In this document: positions 25,049 to 35,500 of the stretch, in pieces
Layout: every line of letters begins with the position of its first letter
Numbering within the stretch: the first letter of the stretch is position 1
Source of the DNA: a virus
IMG/VR virus record: IMGVR_UViG_3300035126_000263
Coordinates: 1 to 54,876 of that record
Length of the DNA: 54,876 nt
Strand: one strand, 5' to 3'
Program-made: the position numbers and the translations under genes
The notes under the pieces: generated by a model
Databases searched by the model: none
Told to the model about the DNA's origin: nothing
Seen by the model: only the letters and a program-made list of their open reading frames with translations

Positions 25049-25855
25049 ATGAGCTACTGCACACCATGCCCACCTTGCGATACTGAATATCCGTTGTTGT
25101 GTGAACCACTTGAGACAACTGCCAATGGAAAACGATTGGTAGTAGAAGACTCTGCTGCTTGCCAAAAGACAATTCAGAGTCCAGTTGCCCAGCAAGTCTT
25201 GAAGACTGATGGTGCTGGTAATTTGACTTGGACAAACGGAGCGAGCGGAACTGTATTGAGAAAAGATTCAACGGGTCTTGTAGAGTTTGCTACGCTTAAT
25301 AGCGTTCTTCAATCCAGTCCAGTTGATCTTGGTAGCCAGCCATTGACTACTACTGGAGCATTGACTGTAGGTTCACTTTCTCCAACGCTTGCTATTACAG
25401 CATCGTCGCTGACTGTTTCTGGTGCAACATCAACTGGATCATTGAGCGTGAGCGGGGCGACATCAACTGCCGCGATTACTTCAAGCAGCACGATTCTCGC
25501 TAATGGTAACGCATCCAAGATTGGATACAATACTGGTGCTGGCGGGTCTATCACGCAAGGCGCAGGAGCAAAGACAAACTCTGTTACGCTGAATCGTCCT
25601 ACTGGAATTATCGTAACCGATAACGCGGCCCTCGCATCCGCTACTGCCGTTACCTTTAACTTGAGCAACTCGGTGATCGAGGCTACGGACATCGTTGTGG
25701 TAAGTCACATCTCTGGAGGAACGCTTGGTGCATACAACTTTGCAGTAGCTCCAGCGGCAGGCAATGCTAACATCGTGATCCGCAATATTACGGGAGGAAG
25801 TTTGTCTGAAGCACTGACATTGCGCTTTATCGTAATCAAGAGTGTCAACGCATAA
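25049..25855 (+). CDS. Tail fibre or adhesin with Cys-rich N-terminus
   Basis: 268 residues. Begins MSYCTPCPPCDTEYPLLCEP (four cysteines), then a linker with VLKTDGAGNLTWTNGASGTV typical of fibres, a repetitive S/T/G/A shaft (SGATSTGSLSVSGATSTAAI) and a beta-rich C-terminal domain (NLSNSVIEATDIVVVSHISG). No chaperone domain. It carries one TTATCG palindrome. The stop overlaps the start of the nozzle-like gene (TAATG). Confidence 0.8.
   Translation: MSYCTPCPPCDTEYPLLCEPLETTANGKRLVVEDSAACQKTIQSPVAQQVLKTDGAGNLTWTNGASGTVLRKDSTGLVEFATLNSVLQSSPVDLGSQPLTTTGALTVGSLSPTLAITASSLTVSGATSTGSLSVSGATSTAAITSSSTILANGNASKIGYNTGAGGSITQGAGAKTNSVTLNRPTGIIVTDNAALASATAVTFNLSNSVIEATDIVVVSHISGGTLGAYNFAVAPAAGNANIVIRNITGGSLSEALTLRFIVIKSVNA
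25608..25623. promoter_or_regulatory. 16-bp palindrome copy 7 (centre TAAC)
   Basis: Inside the fibre gene at 25049, where it encodes I-V-T-D-N. Confidence 0.75.
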
Positions 25856-27861
25856 TGCCAGCAGAAGGATCAGTCTTTGATGGATTCACAAGTATCATCG
25901 CGCAAGACGCAGATACTCATCCATCGTATTTACCGGAGTCTGTAGTATCAGAGTCGGTAAATAGGACATTCCGAGGTGGCATCAATCGAACAAGGCCAAG
26001 CATTCGGAACATCCCAATTATCGCTGGAGATGGGGAAGCCGAGACTATCGTTAACGATATTCTTGGTGGTAGCTTTCAAGGCGCGTATCCATATCGCTCA
26101 ACTAACTTCAGAACGAGCGATGGTATCCTGCTATCGGTATCTGGGATTATTTATTTTCTGAAGATGGTAAACAACCGAGCGTTTGCCTACAAGATCATCG
26201 AAGGCAACGATCCGGGTATGATGCACACATGGTTTGTGCAAGCCGAAGATCGGGCGTATATCCAAAATGGCTACCAAAATGCTATAGCATGGGATGGAGT
26301 ATTAGGAACGTTGACAGCAAGTGAGATTCAAAACGGAGACTACTGCGAGATTGTATCAGTCGGGACTACAAACTTCATGCTGATCGGTGCGCCATCCAAT
26401 ACGATTGGAGTTAAGTTTACGGCAGTCATCACAGACACTCAAAGAGGAACGGGAACAGGAACAGTCAAGCTACCTGCCTACCGACTGAACCCATACTTGG
26501 CAAAGATGCCGATTGGAACGATTATGGAGTATGCCTTCGGGCGAGTCTTTGTTTCTGATAGGTTCAATCAAATCTACGCATCTGACATTATCTATGGTGG
26601 TGGGTTTACTGACACCAAGAATACGGAGAACTTCACAGAGATTGGATATTGGGCAGAAGGTGGCGCGTTCTCGACTCCAGCCATGATGGGGAATATCACT
26701 GGTATGAAGGTCATGCCACAGATCGGAACTAACCTTCGCGGGCAAGGTGAACTTGTAGTCCTTACTGGTAACGGAGCATTCTCAATGGATGTTTCTTTAC
26801 CAAGAAGCCAATGGAATACATCGAACATCCAGCGCATCTCACTCCTTGGGCGCGGATGCACATCGCCATACCTTGGACTCGCCAACTCTGAGCTTTGGTT
26901 TAGATCACACGATGGTTGGGCATTCTATTCTAATAGCCAATCTGAATTTGCCAGATACTTCTCGCTTCGTAAACTATCGAGGGAAGTAAACAAGTGGGTC
27001 GAGAATGATACTCCATGGCTGAAGCAATTCGCTTCTACGATGTTTTTTGATAACTACATCATCAGCACAGTTTCGCCACAGACCTACCGAGCAGAAGGTG
27101 TAGAAGGACTAAACAGGTATCATAGGGGTATGGTAGTTCTCGACCTCGACCAATCGTCTTCACCTGCACCAGATGCTCAACTGCAATTCCGCTGGAATGG
27201 AATCTGGACAGGCATCAGACCAACTCAACTTCTGACTGCATTGATAAGCGGTGAGAAACGAGGATTCGGATTCTCGTTCGACGCAGACAACAAGAACCGA
27301 CTTTACGAGTTCACAATAGCTCAAGGCGACGACTACGGGCCTAATGGAAGCAGGCAGATTGAATCCTTCTTCACAACTGGTAGGTATGACTTCAACCGAA
27401 GCGGGGCTACCAACAAGTTCCTCCGCAAAAAGATTACTGGTGGAGAAATGTGGATGAGTGAGATTAAAGGACAGGTAGAAAGTGATGTTGAGTTCCGCGC
27501 CGACTCTAATCCTTGCTGGTCAGAACTGAAAGTGCCTACGACATTCGGGTGTGATCCATGTTCACCTAAAGTAACTGAATGCTTCCCACAACGAGGCGGT
27601 AATCGCTACAAACGCTACAAGTTTAACACGCCAGACCCAAGCGAGTGCAATGATTTGGCAGGCATTCCATCAGTAGAAGGAAGCGAGTTTCAGATCAAAG
27701 TAAACCTAACTGGGGCAGCTACAGTTGACCGAGTAAGGCTGATGGCAAACATTAAGAACAACGATGACTCTCCAGTTGGCGACTGCCCAGAAGAAAACCA
27801 AGAATGTGAACCATTTTTGTGTTGCCAAGAGAAATATTGGGAATACAATATCGTAAATTAA
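25855..27861 (+). CDS. Putative tail nozzle/tail tubular protein (T7 gp12-like position)
   Basis: 668 residues, an even mix of beta strands with W-rich repeats (RSHDGWAFYSNSQSEFARYF, FRWNGIWTG) suggesting a beta-propeller-like body, as in podoviral nozzle proteins. The C-terminus is cysteine-rich (CDPCSPKVTEC, ECEPFLCC), with likely disulphides. It lies upstream of the adaptor-like gene at 28586, and the two together would form the short tail. The identification rests on size, fold style and neighbourhood rather than a clear motif. Confidence 0.6.
   Translation: MPAEGSVFDGFTSIIAQDADTHPSYLPESVVSESVNRTFRGGINRTRPSIRNIPIIAGDGEAETIVNDILGGSFQGAYPYRSTNFRTSDGILLSVSGIIYFLKMVNNRAFAYKIIEGNDPGMMHTWFVQAEDRAYIQNGYQNAIAWDGVLGTLTASEIQNGDYCEIVSVGTTNFMLIGAPSNTIGVKFTAVITDTQRGTGTGTVKLPAYRLNPYLAKMPIGTIMEYAFGRVFVSDRFNQIYASDIIYGGGFTDTKNTENFTEIGYWAEGGAFSTPAMMGNITGMKVMPQIGTNLRGQGELVVLTGNGAFSMDVSLPRSQWNTSNIQRISLLGRGCTSPYLGLANSELWFRSHDGWAFYSNSQSEFARYFSLRKLSREVNKWVENDTPWLKQFASTMFFDNYIISTVSPQTYRAEGVEGLNRYHRGMVVLDLDQSSSPAPDAQLQFRWNGIWTGIRPTQLLTALISGEKRGFGFSFDADNKNRLYEFTIAQGDDYGPNGSRQIESFFTTGRYDFNRSGATNKFLRKKITGGEMWMSEIKGQVESDVEFRADSNPCWSELKVPTTFGCDPCSPKVTECFPQRGGNRYKRYKFNTPDPSECNDLAGIPSVEGSEFQIKVNLTGAATVDRVRLMANIKNNDDSPVGDCPEENQECEPFLCCQEKYWEYNIVN
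26045..26060. promoter_or_regulatory. 16-bp palindrome copy 8 (CTATCG-TTAA-CGATAT)
   Basis: One outer base on each side deviates from the consensus, while the ATCGTTAACGAT core is perfect. It lies inside the nozzle-like gene, 437 bp from copy 7, the closest pair of copies in the genome. Confidence 0.65.
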
Positions 27862-27866
27862 ACGCT

Positions 27867-28376
27867 ATGGACAATCAATCTTCGTCTCCAGCACTTACAT
27901 TTCCAAATGTTCCAGATGACTTCTGTCCAACTGGTAACTGGCAAAGTGTATTTCAGCAATTCATTGATGAGGTTCTTACTAACGGAACAATCAATGTGCC
28001 GGGACTTGGCGATGTAACTCCAGCGCAAGTTGCTCAAATCAACGAAGACCTTGCTGACCAGCAAACGCAGATTAGCGCACTTGATACGCGAGTTGATGCT
28101 TTAGAATTAAATCCAACAATTAGGGTTAGATATAACACTGTTACTGGAATTATTACTGGAGACACGGCATCTATTGGAGTTACCTTTAGTTCTCCACTAC
28201 CATCTGCTGTTTATGGAATCTCATTGACTCCTATTTACGCTTCTGGGACTCCATTGACAACGCCGCTTTACACTATTGTTTCACAAAACACAGCAGGATT
28301 TACATTTCGCGTTGATAACAACATTGCAGAAATTACGAGCTTGAACTGGATGGCGGTTCATTCTTCGACACCATAA
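27867..28376 (+). CDS. Short tail-fibre-like structural protein (169 aa)
   Basis: The start at 27867 is preferred over the open frame from 27819, which overlaps the preceding gene. MDNQSSSPALTFPNVPDDFC..., then a short coiled coil (INEDLADQQTQISALDTRVD) and a C-terminal beta domain (GDTASIGVTFSSPLPSAVYG). This layout resembles small trimeric fibres or head fibres. Confidence 0.7.
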   Translation: MDNQSSSPALTFPNVPDDFCPTGNWQSVFQQFIDEVLTNGTINVPGLGDVTPAQVAQINEDLADQQTQISALDTRVDALELNPTIRVRYNTVTGIITGDTASIGVTFSSPLPSAVYGISLTPIYASGTPLTTPLYTIVSQNTAGFTFRVDNNIAEITSLNWMAVHSSTP

Positions 28377-28399
28377 GCCATCACAAAGAAAATAAACAT

Positions 28400-28564
28400 A
28401 TGACACCACTAAAAGGAACTGATCCTAAACTCGTTAGCGGAGGCTCACCAACTCGCGGCATGATCCGTGAAGGTATGGGCAATATGAACCCACCTAACAC
28501 TGGTAAGAACCCATACTCCAGCGCACCTCTGCCTAAATCTGGCAAGCCCGTTGGCGGAAAATAA
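28400..28564 (+). CDS. Small Pro/Gly-rich protein (54 aa)
   Basis: MTPLKGTDPKLVSGGSPTRG... ending LPKSGKPVGGK. The composition (P, G, K, N) suggests an unstructured peptide, perhaps a minor virion component. Its stop TAA (28562-28564) is followed directly by a TTATCG palindrome. Confidence 0.65.
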   Translation: MTPLKGTDPKLVSGGSPTRGMIREGMGNMNPPNTGKNPYSSAPLPKSGKPVGGK

Positions 28565-28580
28565 TTATCGGAAACGATAA
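28565..28580. promoter_or_regulatory. 16-bp palindrome copy 9 (centre GAAA)
   Basis: Fills the gap exactly: it begins on the base after the stop codon and ends 5 nt before the adaptor ATG at 28586. Confidence 0.85.
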
Positions 28581-28585
28581 TCCCT

Positions 28586-29548
28586 ATGGCTGATACCCTC
28601 GAAGAGATGGTGGAAGTCGTCAAAGGGTTTGTTGGCGATAGTGGCGTTTGTTCTTACGACAGAGCCGTTAAAGCTGTGAACCAAGCAAGACGACTGCTCT
28701 GGAACAAACGGGCGTGGAGTTCGCAAGAAGAATACGTCCAGATTTGCTGTGTGAACGATTGCTTCACGCTTCCAGCCCGTTATGAGCAAATCAAACTTGC
28801 TTGGATCGGTGACAACTCTGCGAGCCTCGCTGATGAATGGTTCAATGCGACCAACGCTTTCGCTCTGCACGCAGATCACTCATGCCATAGGGGGATTGTA
28901 GAAGTAGGAGGACTCCATGTTCTTTTCCGCGACTACACAACGCATCCATACCAAATCGGAGTAATGGCCGAGGAAGCTGAAGACATCGGCGTAGAGTTGA
29001 TGTTTGAAGCGCAAGACCAGTATGACACCTACCATAAGGTTAAGGTGACTACTGCTAATCCTCCAACGCTGGCAAAATCTGATCTCCTTGTGAAAGGAAT
29101 TCGGGCAGTCAGTAAGCCAATTACCAAAGGAAGGATTCGGGTGTATGCCTACGACACTGCATTGGAAGCAAAGACGCTGATAGCAATCTATCAACCGAAC
29201 GATGCTAACCCAACCTTCCGTCGATTCAAAGCACCGAAGACCTGCGAGTGTATCACGCTCTACGCATCGAAGAAATACTTTGATCTAACCGATCCGAAGG
29301 AACTCTGTGAGTTCATTCCAGATGCGATGATCTATGCGGTTCTTGCATTGAACTCGCGTGAGAATCGTAAGGCGCAAGAGTTCTTGAGTAACCTCGCGCT
29401 TGCCGTGCAAGAGCAGGAGAAAGAGATGGAGAACTTGGAGATACCAACAGCAGGGCCAATTCGCTTCGCTAACTATAGTCGGGCAGAGAACCTAATTGGG
29501 TCTGACCTACTCTCTCCATCACCAAACGACTACTTCCTCTACCGATGA
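28586..29548 (+). CDS. Head-tail adaptor/tail tubular A-like protein
   Basis: 320 residues. The N-terminal helical part (DRAVKAVNQARRLLWNKRAW) followed by a beta-rich domain and a C-terminal helical region (IPDAMIYAVLALNSRENRKA) is the usual pattern of podoviral adaptor proteins (T7 gp11 or P22 gp4 role), which join portal and nozzle. Its stop overlaps the next start (ATGA at 29545). Confidence 0.65.
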   Translation: MADTLEEMVEVVKGFVGDSGVCSYDRAVKAVNQARRLLWNKRAWSSQEEYVQICCVNDCFTLPARYEQIKLAWIGDNSASLADEWFNATNAFALHADHSCHRGIVEVGGLHVLFRDYTTHPYQIGVMAEEAEDIGVELMFEAQDQYDTYHKVKVTTANPPTLAKSDLLVKGIRAVSKPITKGRIRVYAYDTALEAKTLIAIYQPNDANPTFRRFKAPKTCECITLYASKKYFDLTDPKELCEFIPDAMIYAVLALNSRENRKAQEFLSNLALAVQEQEKEMENLEIPTAGPIRFANYSRAENLIGSDLLSPSPNDYFLYR

Positions 29549-30033
29549 CGCTGACAATCCCAGACAAGATTGATGCAAGAAACGTAGTTGGATATGGCGA
29601 TCCAGACTACGAACTAAACTTGATGGACTTGGAGATTCTAAAACTTCCTCCACGGGAATGTCCGTTGGTTCACAAGTTCACACCGGGAATGTATATTCGG
29701 GAAATCTATATGCCGAAGGATACGATTCTCACAACCTTGCTTCATCTGACTACGCATCCTTTTTTTATTATGAAGGGTGATGTGACTGTCTGGTATCATG
29801 GTATCCCCGCCCATCGTTACAAAACGGGCTATAGCGGCATCACAGAAGCAGGAACAAGGCGTATGCTCTACACTCATAGAGACACAATCTGGACTACCTG
29901 CCATGTCACAGACTTAACTGATCCAGACGAAATTATTGACACAATCACTTCAAGAGACTTTAATCCTCACATCGCCAAGGAAGACCCAAGGGTGCAGAAG
30001 TGGCGGCACAATCGAACCGACTTAATCAAATGA
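29545..30033 (+). CDS. Cupin-like virion-associated protein (162 aa)
   Basis: A beta-sandwich pattern with HKFTPGMYIREIYMPKDTIL, THPFFIMKGDVTVWYHGIPA and GTRRMLYTHRDTIWTTCHVT, which reads like a cupin barrel with several histidines. Small cupin-like proteins occur next to adaptor genes in phages with large internal proteins. It may be a structural rather than enzymatic cupin. Coupled by ATGA overlaps on both sides. Confidence 0.6.
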   Translation: MTLTIPDKIDARNVVGYGDPDYELNLMDLEILKLPPRECPLVHKFTPGMYIREIYMPKDTILTTLLHLTTHPFFIMKGDVTVWYHGIPAHRYKTGYSGITEAGTRRMLYTHRDTIWTTCHVTDLTDPDEIIDTITSRDFNPHIAKEDPRVQKWRHNRTDLIK

Positions 30034-31112
30034 GATTCCTTCAGCATCCAGAAGATTTACTTTTAAACAAACATCCAATGATGTTTCATACCAGCGGATT
30101 CGCTATTGCGGCTGGTGTGGTAGCTGTAGGTGCGGCGGCAGGGTCGGCGGCTATCTCAATGTCGGCAGCAGATCGAGCCAAGAAAGCTCAGGGTGCAGCA
30201 TCTAAACAATTTCAAAGACAGCAGAGAAAAGCTACCAAAGGATTTGTTAAGGGACAAGAACAAGTCCAAGGGATGATTGAAGAAGTCAAAGCTCCAGAGT
30301 ATAACCTTGGAGCAATGATCGGTGATGCTGGTCAGATTTCAGATTACTATCGCAAGCAACTTGAGACATTCCAACCCGGAGCAGCACAGCAACGCCAGCA
30401 AGCTCAGACTCAAATCGGGCAAGCGATGGATGTTATCTCGCAATATCTTAAAGGAGATATTCCTCAAGATGTCAAAGACCAAATCACACGCAATGTTGCA
30501 GAGAGTGCAGGCGCAGGATTCAATCCAGCAACGGCAGGCCGCGCTGGTGGATTCCAAGCAGCACAAGGGCAGATGGCGCGTAACCTTGGACTAACTTCAC
30601 TTGATATTCAAAGGCAGGGACTGGCAGCAATGCCATCAGTTCAAAACACAGCAATGAACTGGCAGCAATTGGCAAGGGCATTCACAGCAGAACCACTCGA
30701 TGTAGGAAGACTACAACTTGGCTACCAAACTGCCCAAGCAGAAGTCGGATTGCAGAAAGCTAAGATGACAGGTGATGTGTTCAAGAATATTTACGCAGCA
30801 CAATCTGGTTTGGCGGATCAAATCTACGGAGCAAACAAAGAAAACATCGCCGCAAGCTACGCTGCCCAACAAGCAGTCGGCCAAGGTGTATCTGACATCG
30901 GTAAGGCTACCTCTGGTGCGTTGATGGGTATGAGTAATGTTAGTGCCGCACAACAAGGGCTTGCTTATGGAGCTGGAGGCCCATCAACTAAAACTTCTAC
31001 AGCTGGTGCATTTGGGGATTTTCTTAGTTCAGCATTATCTGCTTATGGACAATCTCAATCATCTCAAATAGCCAATCCATTTGAAGGAACAAAAAAATTG
31101 GCATATCAATAA
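30030..31112 (+). CDS. Internal virion (ejection) protein with membrane segment
   Basis: 360 residues. The start at 30030 overlaps the previous stop (ATGA); the frame open from 30000 lies inside the cupin-like gene. Near residues 23-43 there is a hydrophobic A/G/V helix (GFAIAAGVVAVGAAAGSAAI), followed by Q- and A-rich coiled coil. This matches internal core proteins that are ejected with DNA and may line an envelope channel. First of three consecutive large internal-type proteins. Confidence 0.65.
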   Translation: MRFLQHPEDLLLNKHPMMFHTSGFAIAAGVVAVGAAAGSAAISMSAADRAKKAQGAASKQFQRQQRKATKGFVKGQEQVQGMIEEVKAPEYNLGAMIGDAGQISDYYRKQLETFQPGAAQQRQQAQTQIGQAMDVISQYLKGDIPQDVKDQITRNVAESAGAGFNPATAGRAGGFQAAQGQMARNLGLTSLDIQRQGLAAMPSVQNTAMNWQQLARAFTAEPLDVGRLQLGYQTAQAEVGLQKAKMTGDVFKNIYAAQSGLADQIYGANKENIAASYAAQQAVGQGVSDIGKATSGALMGMSNVSAAQQGLAYGAGGPSTKTSTAGAFGDFLSSALSAYGQSQSSQIANPFEGTKKLAYQ

Positions 31113-31118
31113 AATACT

Positions 31119-32507
31119 ATGTCTATCGCAGAACTCATAATGACAGGAACGGAGCGAGCATCCAAATCAACGGATTGGGTGGCAGATTCTTTGGCTAAAA
31201 TTGGAGACAATGTAACCAAGGTTCTTCGTGAACGCGAGCAGCAGAAGCAAGCGCAGGAGATGCTACCATTCTTGCAGCAGAGTATGCAGGAGTCGATGAC
31301 ACTTGCTGGATCAGGGAAGACTGGTGAGGCGTATGCGAAGTTGATGCCGTTTATTACAGACCCATCAGTAATAAATAATCCAAATTTGAGGCAAGCTATA
31401 CCTGCATTTCAAAAGGGAATAGAACTTGCAACAAATGATTTCTATAAAAAAGAACAACTTCGCATTCGTGAAGATATGTATAATGCGAGATATGGTGGCG
31501 GCGGCGAAGGTGGTGGTGGCGGATTCGACGTTGGAAGTTATGTAGATATGTTGAATCAAGGGCGCGATACAACCCAAGACGCAGAACAAGTTGTAGATCA
31601 AACTCAAGTTAATCCAATGGTTGCAGGCCAACTTCCGGGTTTGCGAATTCCAGCACCACAAAATCAAGTTGGAGCGGCAATGGCGAGGGAGGAACTTGAT
31701 AAACAAAATGCAGAGCAACTTCCTGTAATGTCGCAAGGCCCAACAAGAGAAGCGGCACAAGCAATGGGAGGGGTATTGCCAGAAATGCAAAAAGAACCTC
31801 CACCTAAAAACATTCTTGAGAAATTTACCAAGATTGAAGATAGGTTTGCCAAATTGCCACTTGATAAACAACGGGCTGAAATGGATAACACATCTATTAT
31901 CTTCCCAAACAAAGAAGATATAGCAGCATACGAGCCACCTAAAGGCCGTGGGAAAATTGAACTTTCTACCGCTGCTGGTATAGGCGTTCCGGGTGCAGTT
32001 GCCGTTGAACTTCCACAAGCAGTTTCAAAATATGTTTTGAGTGGTGTAAATGTAAATCCCAAAACGGGAAATGTTAGTTATTCAATCAATCAGAAAGAAA
32101 TTGATAAAGACCCTAATGCAAAATCTGCTATTAGTTGGTTGAGAGATTGGCAGGAAGCATCTGTAAAAGTAAGTAGTAATCCTCAATTGAGAGACTTGTT
32201 ATCGCAAGCAAACAACGATGCGTTGGCTATTGATATTGCTCCAGTAAAAGTAGATACAACAAAAGTTTCTACAATAAGTGGTGCTATGGCGGCAAAACAA
32301 GATAACTATGACCTTTCTGTTAAAGGAAAACCGGAGAGTAAAATTACAGTTTCTAAAGATGTAGCGGATCAAATCACCATGCTTCAGACTCAAACTGCTG
32401 CTGCCAATACTCACAATGCTAAGTTTATTCGCTTGAAATCTGTTGCACCTCTGCCACAATCAAAAGCATCTGATTTTTTATCGCAATTTCCAGCTAAAAA
32501 GAAATGA
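31119..32507 (+). CDS. Internal virion protein (462 aa)
   Basis: Helical N-terminus (LIMTGTERASKSTDWVADSL, EREQQKQAQEMLPFLQQSMQ), a Gly-rich hinge (GGGGEGGGGGF near 126), a Q/P-rich middle and a C-terminal T/A/Q-rich region. No enzymatic motif was seen. Its stop overlaps the next start (ATGA at 32504). Placement between the ejection-like protein and the giant protein suggests a core or ejectosome part. Confidence 0.6.
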   Translation: MSIAELIMTGTERASKSTDWVADSLAKIGDNVTKVLREREQQKQAQEMLPFLQQSMQESMTLAGSGKTGEAYAKLMPFITDPSVINNPNLRQAIPAFQKGIELATNDFYKKEQLRIREDMYNARYGGGGEGGGGGFDVGSYVDMLNQGRDTTQDAEQVVDQTQVNPMVAGQLPGLRIPAPQNQVGAAMAREELDKQNAEQLPVMSQGPTREAAQAMGGVLPEMQKEPPPKNILEKFTKIEDRFAKLPLDKQRAEMDNTSIIFPNKEDIAAYEPPKGRGKIELSTAAGIGVPGAVAVELPQAVSKYVLSGVNVNPKTGNVSYSINQKEIDKDPNAKSAISWLRDWQEASVKVSSNPQLRDLLSQANNDALAIDIAPVKVDTTKVSTISGAMAAKQDNYDLSVKGKPESKITVSKDVADQITMLQTQTAAANTHNAKFIRLKSVAPLPQSKASDFLSQFPAKKK

Positions 32508-35500
32508 TTACCCAAGAAGATTTAAAGACTATTCGTGAGCGCGGGTATTCTGATGATGAGATTTGGAGTAAACTTGCTGAAACAAATTCCGATTTTTCCA
32601 TAGTAAAAGAACGTGGATATTCTTTAGAAGAAGTTGCTTCTATTACTTCTGGTAAACCAATGCCAGAACCAGAACCAGCAGGCACTTCTATTGGTGATAC
32701 ACTTCAAACAGCAGCAGAAGAATTAGAAGCAGGAGTTGGCAGGGCTGGCAGTGCATTTGCGAAATCAGCGGTTGGATCGGTAAGGATGTTTACTGATCTA
32801 TTTGGCGCAAATAATAAGGTGTCTAAAGAGATTGCTGGAGTAGAAGATTACATTGACCAGTTTACTACGGCTCAAGCCAAGCAAGACAAAGAAGAAATAT
32901 CTCGCTTGTTCCAAGAAGCAGAAGGAAAAGGTTTGGGCAATAAAGTTATGGCTGGTCTTAAAGCTGTAGCTGTATCTCCAGAGACACTTGGGCCAGAAAT
33001 GGCGGGGTATATGCTTCCGTCTTTAGCTGCTGGCTTATTAACCGGAGGCGCATCTATACCAGTTCAGATCGGAGCGCAGGCTACTATTGGTGCGGCCCAA
33101 GCAGCAGGCTCGATCAAAGGCGACATCTACCAATCAGTCAGAGACTACTCCCGCGAGCAAGGTCTTAGCGAAGTTGAAGCTGATCGTGCTGCTACCGAGG
33201 CTCAATCTTATGGAGGTAAGAACTTAGACTTGATTCTTACTAACGCTGGCATCGGGGCATTGGCCGCATCAACTGGAGCGGAAAGGATAGCAACACGCAT
33301 TCTTACTGGCAGAGGGAAAGATGTAACAAAGAAAACCATCGGAGAGTTCTTGAAACAAGGAGCTATGGCTGGTGGGGTAGAGGCTTTGACTGAGGGAACT
33401 CAAGAAGCAGCAGAACAAATCTCACAGAACATCGCCCTACAAAGAGAGGGTAAAGACGTTCCTACCTTCCAGAATGTCCCGCAAGTAGCTACGATGGGCG
33501 CGGTGGCAGGTGGTGTGATTGGTGGCGGGTTGAAGGGAGTTGAATTTCTTTCAGCGGAAGAGAAGGCTGAACAAGACATCAATCGTTCAGCAGATAGAGA
33601 AGCAAGATCACTTTCCGCTACTGACTCCACAACCAAAAAGGTTATCAACGATCTTAACCAATCTGAGAACGCGATTGATTCTTTAAGGCAAGAGTTAGAC
33701 ACGCTGGAGCCAACTGATCCAAAAGCGCAGCAATTGCGGATGCGAATCTCCGAGGAGCAAAAGAAAGCTACAGGACTAAAGCAGTCCCTTGGAGAAGAAT
33801 TATCGGAACCGATAACCGCGATAGAGGAACAGCAGGCAGCGTTGGCTGGAGCGATTACTGCACCCGCCGAGCCAACTGTTAAGGAAACCTTACAAGTTCA
33901 GCCTACACAAGCTGCACCCGCACCAGTAGAACAAGTAGTCACGCCACCCGTTGAAGTTGCGCCACTTCCTGCAAGAACAGTTGAAGAATCTATTCAGAAC
34001 AAAGATACCTTTGAGTTTGAAGGAATGCGCGGAGCAGTAACGCTTGAAGATGGCACTGCCGTATTCCGTCCATTTGGAACAAATGATAAGTATGAAGTTC
34101 CAATCAATCCCAATCAAGCTATCAGTGAGATTGAAGGAATCCAATGGGTTCGTAAAGGACAGACTCGCCAAGCTCCAGTTGAGCCAACAATTCCAGAAGT
34201 TGCAGCAATAGTTGAATCGCAACCACAGATTACAGAAGAAGAATTTAACGCTACGGAAGATGACTTCCAACTTCCTCCATCTTTGATTGAGATTGAAAAG
34301 TCACCAACGCTTAATGCAATAGCTGATATTTTTAATACAGGTGAATCAAAGATCGTCCAAGAAGGTAAGCGAGCGAAGAAGGTTTCAGCTACTCCAGAGT
34401 TCTATAGGCAGATCAGTCCAGAGCAAATTGATGTAGCCAATAAGCAAATTGATAATGCGTTAAGGATCATTGATAACCTGCCTGTATCTGAAGAACAAAA
34501 GCAAACATTGGCAGAACCATATCTGTTAATCGACCAAGACATTTCATCTTATGAAAACAATCCAGAATACAAACAATACAAAGCCTCAATTCGCAGGGAA
34601 GTTCGCCCTGCTGACCAAGCTATCACACTCCCAGAAACTGCTGGCAAAACTAAACCCACAGCAAAAAAACCAAAACTCGGACAAAAAGGCGGCGTTCTAA
34701 TCCCCACCAAAGAAGACTTTATCCAAGCAGGACAGAACATCTACGAAGCTGGCATGGAGTTTGGTGCTTGGGCCAAACAGATGATCCAGCAATTCGGTGA
34801 TGCGGTCAGAGAGTTCCTTGGGGAAGTGTGGCAAGCAGTGAGTGGTGCGCCAGTGAAGTTGAATGAACTCATGGGGTATCTTCCTAAGAAGGGTGAAGCT
34901 GGCGCAGTAAATGTTGGTAAAGGTAAAAAGCGTGAGCAAGTAATGGGTGCAAAGGTTGGCCCAGAAAAGAAAACTCCAGAAGGTATCATTGCCAAGACTC
35001 AAGAACTTTTACGCAAGCAGTTTGACCCATCGAAAGTATCAGATAAGAATACTACTGAAGCATTCCGAGCCATTGGAAAGCTGACCAGTAAACAAGGAAA
35101 TGCTTTCGCGGAAGAGTTGAATGACCTTGGCAGAGTAGAAGGATCAGAGGTTAGTATGGGCGCAGCGTTATTTGTGAATGACCTTTTTGAGTATTCTATA
35201 AGACTAGCAGCGGAAGGTAACAAGAAGATGCTTGGTATAATGATGTCCAACATCAATAAACTACCGACTGGAGCAATGGGCGCAACAGGGGCGGGTCAAA
35301 CCCTTCGCGCAAGGTTGGAGTTAGCCCAACGATTTTTGATAATGGGACAAGCCGAGCAGGATGCCTACACCAACTATGTAGCAGAGTTTATCTACGGGCC
35401 TAACCCAACTAAAGAACAAATCCAATCCATCAAAGATGCCTATGCAGCAGTAGAGAAGACTCCACAAGTAACCGAGCAAGAATTGACTGATGAGATCAAA

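Noticed and set aside
29936-29964. TTGACA-N17-TTTAAT promoter-like sequence
   Set aside because: Good match but inside a coding sequence in the middle of the late operon; could be chance. Transcript mapping would decide.
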